Below are positions 1 through 7,924 of a stretch of DNA of 64,000 nucleotides, piece by piece (the first letter of the stretch is position 1; each line of letters starts with the position of its first letter). The position numbers were made by a program, and so were the translations under genes. The notes beneath the pieces are model-generated. The model was given only the letters and a program-made list of their open reading frames with translations, did no database searches and was not told where the DNA came from. This DNA comes from Tritrichomonas foetus (Eukaryota; Parabasalia; Tritrichomonadida; Tritrichomonadidae), in NCBI GenBank assembly GCA_001839685.1, contig MLAK01000628.1:25033-89032 (forward strand), written 5' to 3'.

Positions 1-1
1 A

Positions 2-1444
2 TTTGAAGAATATGATATCAGTTTAGGAATAGAGAAAGAAAAGCCTTTATTTCTGTTTATTTTACAAAGCACTCATTTTCTTGCAAATGAAGATACTAAA
101 AAAGCTATTGGCGAAAATTTGGACGCTTGGGCCCAATCATCAAAATCTTATGTTGCTTTGGTTACATTGAATACCAATTATACAGCATTTGATTTGAGTA
201 AGCCAACATCACAAGTTTTAATTGAACCAGAAAATATTCATATTCCTATTTGTTCATCTCAAGAAGCAAATTTTGAAAAAGCTTTGAACACTCTTTCGCC
301 CTCAACTTTTTCAAAAGAACTGATTTTTGAACAGCTTAAATTTATAACTTCTTCAATTCATCTTAAATGTGTTTGTGTATGCTTATTTGCTGATCAAATC
401 AAAGAGCCTGAAGAATTTGATCCAGAATTTGCAGAAATTTTATCATCTAGGCGTTTTTCATTTCATTTATTTTCAGAAAAAAAGGCAGATTGTGCAAAAT
501 TTGCAAAATTTTGTGATCGTGTTCGTCTTTTTGATGAAGAATGTGCGCATTTGATTGCACCCGAGCTTTCAAAGTTTTTAAATTCAGGAATATTATTCCG
601 ATCGCAGATTTATTTTTATAGTCCACCTTCTTTTGAGCTTCTTCAAATTAGTTCAAGAAGAAATGTGACTAGTTCGAAATTAACTTTAACTGTTTTGGAT
701 GGTCAGATGTCTTTGATGCCTCAATATAAAATGAAATATTCACCTCAAAAGTCATTCATTTCTTTTCAAATTACAATCGATGCAGTTTATCCAAATGGAA
801 ATCATATTATTCGTGTTCTTAACTTTATAACAAGGCCTGTTACTAATGTTGAGAAATTTGACGGTGTTGCATTTGGCTGTTTTATTGCGAGAATGATCGC
901 TGTTGAAGCTTATTTTGAATCAATTGAAGCTGCATATAAGAAATATCATGATGAATGCATTACTTTAATTACTGCATGGTCAGATGAAGGAAATTACAGA
1001 AGAGCTATTTTAAGCATTTTCCGTGATGTTCCTCTTTTATTATATGCTATACAGAATTGTGATTTGTTTCGAAGAGGTTCAACTGGAACAGAAATAAACG
1101 CAATGATGATTAATTTGATGAGTTCAACTGTTGAGGAAATGAGAAGAATGCTATATCCAATGATGCTTCTTCCACCGTTAAATTTTCCCCATAGACTTCA
1201 AATGAGCTCAATTGGACAATTCAAACTTGTTGTATTTTTAAGGGCTTATGATGGTGTGGCTGTAGTATTTGACGATAAGCCTCATACTGAAGAAATCGAA
1301 GCGATTTCACAAAAATATAAACTTCCAATCACTTTGTATACAGATGAAAAATATGCACATCAATTAGTTCTTGAAGATAACTCGATTTCTTTTTCACAAT
1401 TTACAGAAAAACTTGAAGTTGAAGTGAATGGAAGGCGATTTTAA
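2..1444 (+). CDS. Sec24-like COPII coat subunit, 5' end outside the window
   Basis: The reading frame is open from base 2, so the N-terminus lies upstream; the first ATG-like start near 119 is only a TTG and is not a real start. The first ~100 residues read as the end of a Sec23/24 trunk (vWA-like, with PLFLFILQ). A beta-sandwich follows (RSQIYFYSP onward), then an all-helical part with FRDVPLLLYAIQNC and MRRMLYPMMLLPPL, where Sec24 proteins have their 'YP.L' segment. A gelsolin-like end follows (GVAVVFDDKP). By family knowledge Sec24 selects cargo for COPII vesicles leaving the endoplasmic reticulum. I favour Sec24 over Sec23 because of the YP segment; the zinc finger that would help decide is upstream of the window. 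Confidence 0.72.
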   Translation, partial: FEEYDISLGIEKEKPLFLFILQSTHFLANEDTKKAIGENLDAWAQSSKSYVALVTLNTNYTAFDLSKPTSQVLIEPENIHIPICSSQEANFEKALNTLSPSTFSKELIFEQLKFITSSIHLKCVCVCLFADQIKEPEEFDPEFAEILSSRRFSFHLFSEKKADCAKFAKFCDRVRLFDEECAHLIAPELSKFLNSGILFRSQIYFYSPPSFELLQISSRRNVTSSKLTLTVLDGQMSLMPQYKMKYSPQKSFISFQITIDAVYPNGNHIIRVLNFITRPVTNVEKFDGVAFGCFIARMIAVEAYFESIEAAYKKYHDECITLITAWSDEGNYRRAILSIFRDVPLLLYAIQNCDLFRRGSTGTEINAMMINLMSSTVEEMRRMLYPMMLLPPLNFPHRLQMSSIGQFKLVVFLRAYDGVAVVFDDKPHTEEIEAISQKYKLPITLYTDEKYAHQLVLEDNSISFSQFTEKLEVEVNGRRF

Positions 1445-1767
1445 TTTTTTAGATTCATATTATGTTTTTATTAAATATTAGTTTTATTAATCATATTTTC
1501 TTCTTTATTCATTGTTAATGAAAATTAGTGTTTAGATGACATTTCGGAATATGCTTTGCCTGACAAAAAAATACAGAACGAATGACCGGAAACTTGGTTG
1601 GAAGGAATTTTATCTCATCATTTTACTTTTTGAATGGAAATTTGTCCATTGATTGAGACAAATGACCGAATAATAATAGAAAAAATTACAGCGCAAAATT
1701 CATATTGTGAATTGAAATTTTATGAAAAAGTGATTTGAGTGATAAAAATTCATAAAAAATAAAAAAA
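1445..1767. other. Spacer between Sec24-like and CH/Sel1 genes
   Basis: This 323-base AT-rich spacer contains no ORF or RNA that I can support. The motif AATGACCG occurs twice (near 1580 and 1661). Nothing else stands out. Confidence 0.6.
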
Positions 1768-4700
1768 ATGGAAGGTGAAGCACCAAAAGTTCAGCTTCGT
1801 CCCGATGGAACTCTTCCACGTACATGGGAAGATACTCAAATATCCGTGTTCACAAAATGGGTGAACGTTCAACTTTCTCGACGTAATCTTCATGTTGATT
1901 CTGTTGCAGAAGACTTTTCAGACGGCGTAAAACTTATCAATCTTCTTGAAATATTATCCGGAAAAGACATCGGTTGTAGATGGCACCAGAAACCCGACAA
2001 AAGAATTCAAATGCTCGAAAATTGTAATATCGCAGTAGGTTTTATCCAAAATGAAATGAAAATAAAACTCGTCGCTATTGGTGGAGCTGATATTCTCGAT
2101 AAGAACGTCAAATTAACCCTTGGTCTCTTTTGGACAGTCATTTCCGCATGCCATTTGGATACAATTATGTCTGATGCAAAAAGAGCCGGTCAAAGCTCGA
2201 AAGATGCACTTCTTCAATGGTGCCAAGAAAACACTCAAGGCTATGAAAACGTCAATGTTGTTGACTTTTCCAAGTCGTGGAGTTCTGGTCTTGCTTTTTG
2301 TGCACTCATCAATAAATTCGTTCCAGAGGTGCTCGACTACTCACGTCTTGATTTAAATGATCAAGTTCAATGCGTAAATGCAGCATTAAATGCTTGCAAA
2401 GAACTTGGAATTAACGTTTTCTTAGAACCATCCGATCTCATTGGCGTTCCATCTCCTGATGAGAAGGGTGTCATTACTCAAGCTGCAGAGCTTTATAGGT
2501 TCCTCACCGATAAAAATTTAATGGATGAAGCACGTAAAAGACTCAATAAATCAAATTACATCAATGAAAAGATTCGTCAAATGATTGCAGAGTCATCCGG
2601 GGAAATTAATGATGCACTTCTCAGAATGGCCAATGGACTCCGACCACTTTTGGTTGAACAGAATATGAAGTATTGCTCACTCTGTGAACAACTTTTCTTC
2701 TGTCTCGTTGCTTTTTACGAGATGTTAAAGACAATGCCATCAAAAGAACAGTTCTTAGCAGCTCAAGAAGCTCTCCAGAAGATTCAAGCACAACTCCAAC
2801 AAACTCAAAATCAATTACAACAGAAAGAAAATGACCTTCAACAAGCTCAAAGTCAATTACAACAAAAGGAAAATGACCTTCAACAAGCACAAAGTCAACT
2901 TCAACAAGCACATAATGACCTTCAACAAGTTCAAAATGATCTTCAACGAGTACAAAGCGATTTACAACAAAAACAAATTGAATTACAACAGAAGGAAAGT
3001 GAGTTACAACAAGCTCAAATTGCAAATAATGAATTACAAGCAACAATTTCTTTTAAATCTGCTGAATTGGATCAAATTCGAAATCAAATGAATTCCAACC
3101 AGTCTGATTTGGATTCACAAATTAATCAACTTAAGGCTGCTTTACAACAAAAAGACGCAGACTTATTACAAGCTCGTGAAACTTCACAATCTGAACTTAA
3201 TTCCTTGAAAGCTGAATTGGACCGAATCACACGCGAAAATACAGAAGCCGCAAACCTTGCATCACAGAATTATTCACAGCTTCAACAACAACTTGAACGT
3301 GAAAAAAGCGCAAAAGATGAAGAAATTGAAAACTTGAAACAAAAAATCAGTTTCTCGAATTCTGATGCTTCTGCAAAAGAAACAGAACTTCAAAATCTTC
3401 AATCAAAGATTTCTGAACAATCTGCTGAAAATTTGAAGCTTGCACAAGAACTTGCTGATCTTAAACGTCAACTTCAAGAAAAAACAGAAGAACATGATAA
3501 AGCCAAGCAATTAATTGCTCAAGCAAAACAAGAAATACTTCGATCAAGACAAGAGGCTGAGAATATGAAGCAAGAAAATGAAAAGATTAAACAAGAAAAT
3601 GAAAAGATGAAACAAGACGCCGAAAAAGCAGCTGAACAACATCAGAAAGAATTGGCTGCTGCTCGTTCAAGTAGTGGATCTCATAGTGATAAAGAATTTA
3701 ATTCACTTGAAAGAGTTCTCTCTGGAATGAAATATGAATATGGTCATGGTGTTCTTAAGAATGAGAATTTAGCATTCACTGAATACCAAAGAGCTTCAGA
3801 TATGGGTAATTCTGAAGGTCGCTTCAGTCTTGCAAGAATGCATGAAAGAGGTTTGGGAACCAGTGAAAACCTTGCTTTAGCTGCTCAAATTTACGAACAG
3901 GCAGCTGAACAAAACCACTATGCATCAATGAACAACTTGGCGACAATGAAACTTGCTGGAAAAGGAGTACCAAAGGATGAAGCAGCTGCAGCTGAGCTCT
4001 TTAAGACTTCTGCAGATAATGGCTGTTCAGCCGCACAGTGCAACTATGCCATTCTTCTTGATAGTGGACGCGGTGTTCAAAAGTCTCCAGAAGATGCATT
4101 CAAGTATCTGAAAATGGCAGCCGATGTTGGACATCCAAAGGCACTGAACAACTTAGCTTATAAATATGAAAATGCCAATGGCATCTCGCGTGACTTAATT
4201 GAAGCTCAGAGACTTTACGAAGCAGCAGCGAAGAAAGGAAATGTTATTGCTCTCTTCAACCAAGGCGTCATGAAGAATAACGTGAAAGAGGCAATTCCAT
4301 TGTGGATGCAAGCAGCTGATTTAGGTGAAAAATCAGCATTGAACAATTTAGGTGTTGCTATGATCGAAGGAAATGGTGGCTTACCAAAGAGTGATGTAAA
4401 GGGTGCTGCTTTAATTAAGAAAGCAGCTGATAAACAATGCCCAGCAGCTGTAAGCAACTATTCAACGCTGTTAATAACTGCAACAGGTGTTCAAAAGAAT
4501 GTTCGAGGTGCTATGAAGATCTTAAGAATGGCTGCTAACATTGGATCAACAGCTGCAATGAATAACTTCGCAACAGAACTTGCACAGGGAATAAACGTTG
4601 CTAAGAATTTACCAGAAGCCGTGAAATACATGAGAATGGCTGCTGATAGAGGTGAAACAACTGCTCAATATAACTATGGACTTATGCTTTACCACGGAAT

Positions 4701-4815
4701 TGGTGTTGAAAAGAATGAAAGAGATGCAACAAGATACTTCAAGTTTGCACTTTCAAAAGGAGTTGAAGAAGCCAGAATTTACATCGAAAAACTCACACGA
4801 AGGAAATCAATTTAA
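1768..4815 (+). CDS. Tandem CH-domain / coiled-coil / Sel1-repeat protein
   Basis: 1015 residues in three parts. Residues ~18-125 form a first calponin-homology domain (VFTKWVNVQLSRRNL, DFSDGVKLINLLEILSGK). Residues ~145-250 form a second (LLQWCQENTQGY, DFSKSWSSGLAFCALINKF). Together they make the alpha-actinin/filamin type of actin-binding module. Residues ~323-632 are a long Q/K/E-rich coiled coil with near-exact heptads (LQQAQSQ, LQQKEND). From ~648 to the end run about nine Sel1-like repeats (for example AAELFKTSADNGCSAAQCNY), a helical scaffold fold. The inferred role is an actin-linked scaffold. The start ATG follows an A-rich leader. In known alpha-actinin-type proteins the end is usually spectrin repeats plus EF hands, so a Sel1 end is unusual. 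The domain calls are firm; the function is inferred. Confidence 0.88.
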   Translation: MEGEAPKVQLRPDGTLPRTWEDTQISVFTKWVNVQLSRRNLHVDSVAEDFSDGVKLINLLEILSGKDIGCRWHQKPDKRIQMLENCNIAVGFIQNEMKIKLVAIGGADILDKNVKLTLGLFWTVISACHLDTIMSDAKRAGQSSKDALLQWCQENTQGYENVNVVDFSKSWSSGLAFCALINKFVPEVLDYSRLDLNDQVQCVNAALNACKELGINVFLEPSDLIGVPSPDEKGVITQAAELYRFLTDKNLMDEARKRLNKSNYINEKIRQMIAESSGEINDALLRMANGLRPLLVEQNMKYCSLCEQLFFCLVAFYEMLKTMPSKEQFLAAQEALQKIQAQLQQTQNQLQQKENDLQQAQSQLQQKENDLQQAQSQLQQAHNDLQQVQNDLQRVQSDLQQKQIELQQKESELQQAQIANNELQATISFKSAELDQIRNQMNSNQSDLDSQINQLKAALQQKDADLLQARETSQSELNSLKAELDRITRENTEAANLASQNYSQLQQQLEREKSAKDEEIENLKQKISFSNSDASAKETELQNLQSKISEQSAENLKLAQELADLKRQLQEKTEEHDKAKQLIAQAKQEILRSRQEAENMKQENEKIKQENEKMKQDAEKAAEQHQKELAAARSSSGSHSDKEFNSLERVLSGMKYEYGHGVLKNENLAFTEYQRASDMGNSEGRFSLARMHERGLGTSENLALAAQIYEQAAEQNHYASMNNLATMKLAGKGVPKDEAAAAELFKTSADNGCSAAQCNYAILLDSGRGVQKSPEDAFKYLKMAADVGHPKALNNLAYKYENANGISRDLIEAQRLYEAAAKKGNVIALFNQGVMKNNVKEAIPLWMQAADLGEKSALNNLGVAMIEGNGGLPKSDVKGAALIKKAADKQCPAAVSNYSTLLITATGVQKNVRGAMKILRMAANIGSTAAMNNFATELAQGINVAKNLPEAVKYMRMAADRGETTAQYNYGLMLYHGIGVEKNERDATRYFKFALSKGVEEARIYIEKLTRRKSI
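2779..3020 (+). repeat. 21-bp-period coding repeat (heptad expansion)
   Basis: Inside the coiled coil, the DNA repeats with a 21-base period that encodes heptads such as LQQAQND and LQQKEND. Several units are near identical, for example a 42-base double unit near 2815-2880. This points to recent expansion by unequal exchange or slippage. The long antisense ORF over the same place is only a shadow of this repeat. Confidence 0.8.
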
Positions 4816-4879
4816 ATCACATGATTAAAACACATTCACAAATAGTTTGAAAATATTTTATTATTTCATGATTTTTCAA

Positions 4880-4998
4880 TGATATAGACCCCTTCGACTC
4901 ATTTTGCCTGCTGGAGGAGGTTCCAGTGAGTGACAGCAGCACAGGTTCGCTACGCTCCTTCCGTTGTGATCAGTCGAAGGGACCTCTAAGCTATATCA
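4880..4998. other. GC-rich element with nested inverted repeat (candidate structured RNA or short mobile element)
   Basis: The ends TGATATAG (4880-4887) and CTATATCA (4991-4998) are exact inverted repeats. Just inside them, CCCTTCGACT (4890-4899) and AGTCGAAGGG (4972-4981) are also exact. A further hairpin CTGGA/TCCAG (4911-4915 / 4922-4926) sits in the interior. The block is far richer in G and C than its surroundings. It could be a structured non-coding RNA of about 119 nt, or a small palindromic repeat. I could not match it to 5S rRNA, U snRNAs, SRP or RNase P by eye. Confidence 0.6.
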
Positions 4999-5342
4999 CA
5001 TTAACCCATGAAATTTCCCCCATTTTTTGTATTGATATTTAATCAATAATCAATTTCAATCAAATAAATTATAGGAAATTTTCTGACCAAACTCATAAAA
5101 AAAAAATCTTTTCAATCAGATAAAGAACATTATAAAAAAGAAAATAAATATCCATGATTATTAATTTATTCTTTTTTTCTTTTAATTAATGAATTAATTC
5201 ATTAAAAAGTCTTACATAATAATAGTATGTATAGTTATTTATGTAAGACGATAAAAGAAAAGTCACAAAATTTAAAAATTTGAAGTGAATGTTACATACA
5301 GTAGTAATTAGAAGTTGTTTGAATAATCCATAGTAAGTCTGT

Positions 5343-7502
5343 CTAAAATGGATCATCGTCCCACATCATATCTGACGAAGTCTGGCTAAGTGAAGTAGTT
5401 GGATGTGGATTAACTTTACTAATGAGGCTCAAAATATCTTCGTTAATAAGATTAGAATCATCAGATTCTTTTTGATCGATTTGTTGAATTTTAAGTTTTG
5501 TGTCAACTTGTGGGTCCAATTTTGGCTTAGTTTGGAATAAAGTTTTTGGGGGATCTTCTTTCTTTTTTTCGATTTTGATTTTGCCTCCTTTTTGTCTTTG
5601 ATCATTTTTGGTAATTTTCAAACCAACATTTTTATTTGGTTTAACAATTGTTAAATCTGGTTTTCTGGTATTTGTTTGAATTTCGATTGTTCCACCTTTC
5701 AAATCCGTCTTTTCTTTTTGATTCACATTTTTATTTACACCTTGGCTTGCATTTTTATTGTTGTTTGAGTTTTTATTATTTTGTTTTTGTTTTCGATTAA
5801 TGTTTGTATTGGAGTTCGAATTAGAATGACTATCTGCGTTGAGAAATGAATTGGGTTGTTTCTTGAATTGCTTTAAATCGTCGGTTTTTGATACTGGTAA
5901 TTTGGATATGGTTTCTTTTTTGCTGTTGCAATTTCGAACACGGAATTGAAAAGCAGCACTTTCTTGGTATTTTATAATATTTAAATTATGATCATGGAAA
6001 ATTAATTGATTTAATCCACTTTTTGCTTCATCGAACGATTTGGCTTTTGAGTATCCAACAAGTGCTGAATACGTTTCTGTTTTATTCATTTTTCTTAATA
6101 ATAAAAGCTTCATAATTCCATATTTCCCAAAAATTTCAGTTATTTCACTCCTCCCAAGATCTTGGGCGTTTTTAGGAAAGGCAATTCCAGTAACTTGAAA
6201 TGTATTGTTACTTGCTATATTTCGAAAGGCTTCATTGAACTCATCAAGATTTTTGATGCAAAACGGCTGAAATCCAATATTGTTACAATAGAAAGGCTCC
6301 TTTTGAAGAGATTCAATCGCACCATCAATTTCGGAAATTGTCCTGTAATGAATTTTGAATATTGAAAATGATTTATCATATCCTTCAACGAAATAACAGT
6401 TATTTCTGGAATTTGTTTTGGTCATATCAAATATTTTTGGCGGGAATTTTTTCTGTGTTAAATAGCGATTAATTTCTACTTCATTCATTTGTCCAACATT
6501 CGCAATATAAAACGAGCATCTCCAAAATTTGGCCAAACCTTTTGCTATTAATGTATCAGCATGTTTTTGATCATAAAATGTGACGTATGAAAAAGTTCCA
6601 ATTTTATTATTTTCGTAAGGATGGAAATAAATATCATTTTCTATTCCCAAGCTTTCTTTTATGGCCGAAAGATCGTTCATTAAATCAAGATCAGTTTTAA
6701 CAGTATATTTAAATAGTGACTTTCTTGTGATCTGATCAATGAAATGACGAGTATAAACTGTTCGATTTATTATTTTTCCACCATTTGTTTTTAAAATCAA
6801 TTCATTTGCTTTTTCTGCATCTTTTAATAAAATCAAATTAACATTTTTATCAAAACTACAATCACAAACTTTAAAATCATAAATCTGGAAATAATCTGGA
6901 AACATGTCAAAGAATTGAGTCGACACTCGATCTTTAGGAATAATGTTTTTCGGATTCTTGTTTGATTGTATATTGTTAACAAAAATTTCAACAATTGGCA
7001 ATTCAATTATCTTTTGATGAAAAATAATTCTGGAATCTTTTTGAATTTGAATAACATTCAAAAATGAAACAAGACGAATCATGTCTTCCAATGATTGGCA
7101 GTGAACTGAATACATAAAATTGTTAATAATTGAAGTACATTTAAACATTGGAATAAAAATTGATACTAATTTTTCAAATTTGGATTCTTCCAAAATATCG
7201 TTACTTTCGTACTTTTCAGGAAGATACATAAAAAATATGTCGAAATTTTGGTCATCATAATCAATAATATTTTGGATTGGAAAAATCAAATCTGGAGGAA
7301 TAATTGAAGATAGTTTGTCTGAGATGCTTTCAAATGAGTCATTTCCCTCAATAAAGATGTAGGATGCCCATTCAGCAATAAAGAGGAAAAATTTGGTATT
7401 TGATAATTTTTCAGATGCAATATCGATAAATAATTGTGCGTCACTTGTTAAGTTGAGTTGAACATAAAATCGATTGGGGAGTGGTTCTTTGAGTTGGAGC
7501 AT
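5343..7502 (-). CDS. RRM-like protein with low-complexity C-terminus
   Basis: 719 residues; no family recognised with certainty. Parts of the first ~520 residues have the size and pattern of RNA-recognition-motif folds. The clearest is near residues 430-520: VTGIAFPKNAQDLGRSEITE followed by IFGKYGIMKLLLLR and ALVGYSKAKSFDEA. Another is around residues 260-340. From ~560 the chain is low complexity (N/K/Q/S runs) and lysine-rich, ending in an acidic patch with MMWDDDPF. RNA binding is therefore an inference. It lies head to head with the karyopherin gene, 422 bases apart. The start ATG is the first in the frame. Confidence 0.5.
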   Translation of the reverse strand: MLQLKEPLPNRFYVQLNLTSDAQLFIDIASEKLSNTKFFLFIAEWASYIFIEGNDSFESISDKLSSIIPPDLIFPIQNIIDYDDQNFDIFFMYLPEKYESNDILEESKFEKLVSIFIPMFKCTSIINNFMYSVHCQSLEDMIRLVSFLNVIQIQKDSRIIFHQKIIELPIVEIFVNNIQSNKNPKNIIPKDRVSTQFFDMFPDYFQIYDFKVCDCSFDKNVNLILLKDAEKANELILKTNGGKIINRTVYTRHFIDQITRKSLFKYTVKTDLDLMNDLSAIKESLGIENDIYFHPYENNKIGTFSYVTFYDQKHADTLIAKGLAKFWRCSFYIANVGQMNEVEINRYLTQKKFPPKIFDMTKTNSRNNCYFVEGYDKSFSIFKIHYRTISEIDGAIESLQKEPFYCNNIGFQPFCIKNLDEFNEAFRNIASNNTFQVTGIAFPKNAQDLGRSEITEIFGKYGIMKLLLLRKMNKTETYSALVGYSKAKSFDEAKSGLNQLIFHDHNLNIIKYQESAAFQFRVRNCNSKKETISKLPVSKTDDLKQFKKQPNSFLNADSHSNSNSNTNINRKQKQNNKNSNNNKNASQGVNKNVNQKEKTDLKGGTIEIQTNTRKPDLTIVKPNKNVGLKITKNDQRQKGGKIKIEKKKEDPPKTLFQTKPKLDPQVDTKLKIQQIDQKESDDSNLINEDILSLISKVNPHPTTSLSQTSSDMMWDDDPF

Positions 7503-7924
7503 GGAATCGATTAAAATCGATAATCGGCGAAAAATTTAAAATAAAAAGGTCGACTAAATTCTTAAAACTTTACCTTTTTCTATGATTTTTGTTATGTCAC
7601 CAATTGATTCATTATCAATATTTTTATGTTTGTCACACAAAATGTATGACTCATTTGAATTTGCCAGGAAATTAAGAGGAATCATCTGACTTTTTTTCAT
7701 ATTGATTAGTAATAAAGTTTTTTCCCATTCGCAAAAAGTTACAAAATGTCATACAAATTTAGTCGAAAAAATTATATGCCACTCAAATTTCATTCAAAAA
7801 TTAGTCTTAATCAATAAGAAAAAGTCAGATGATCCGTATTAATTTCTTGGAAAAATTAAATTTGTCATATATATTTTGTGTAAATTGGGAATTTTCTTTT
7901 GTCGAGATTTTGGATTTTTGTCTC
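7503..7924. other. Divergent intergenic region
   Basis: AT-rich spacer between two genes reading away from each other, so it should hold both promoters. The + strand frame is open from 7829, but residues before 7925 are AT-driven and do not fit the karyopherin N-terminus, so I treat 7829-7924 as non-coding. No other element is evident. Confidence 0.5.

Noticed and set aside
2621..3046. 141-codon antisense frame inside the CH/Sel1 gene
   Set aside because: It is the reverse reading of the 21-bp coding repeat.
4880..4998. Reading the palindrome as 5S rRNA, a U snRNA, SRP RNA or RNase P
   Set aside because: Size or GC would fit some of them, but none of their conserved motifs can be seen.
7829..7924. 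N-terminal extension of the karyopherin
   Set aside because: AT-driven residues before the family N-terminus at 7925.
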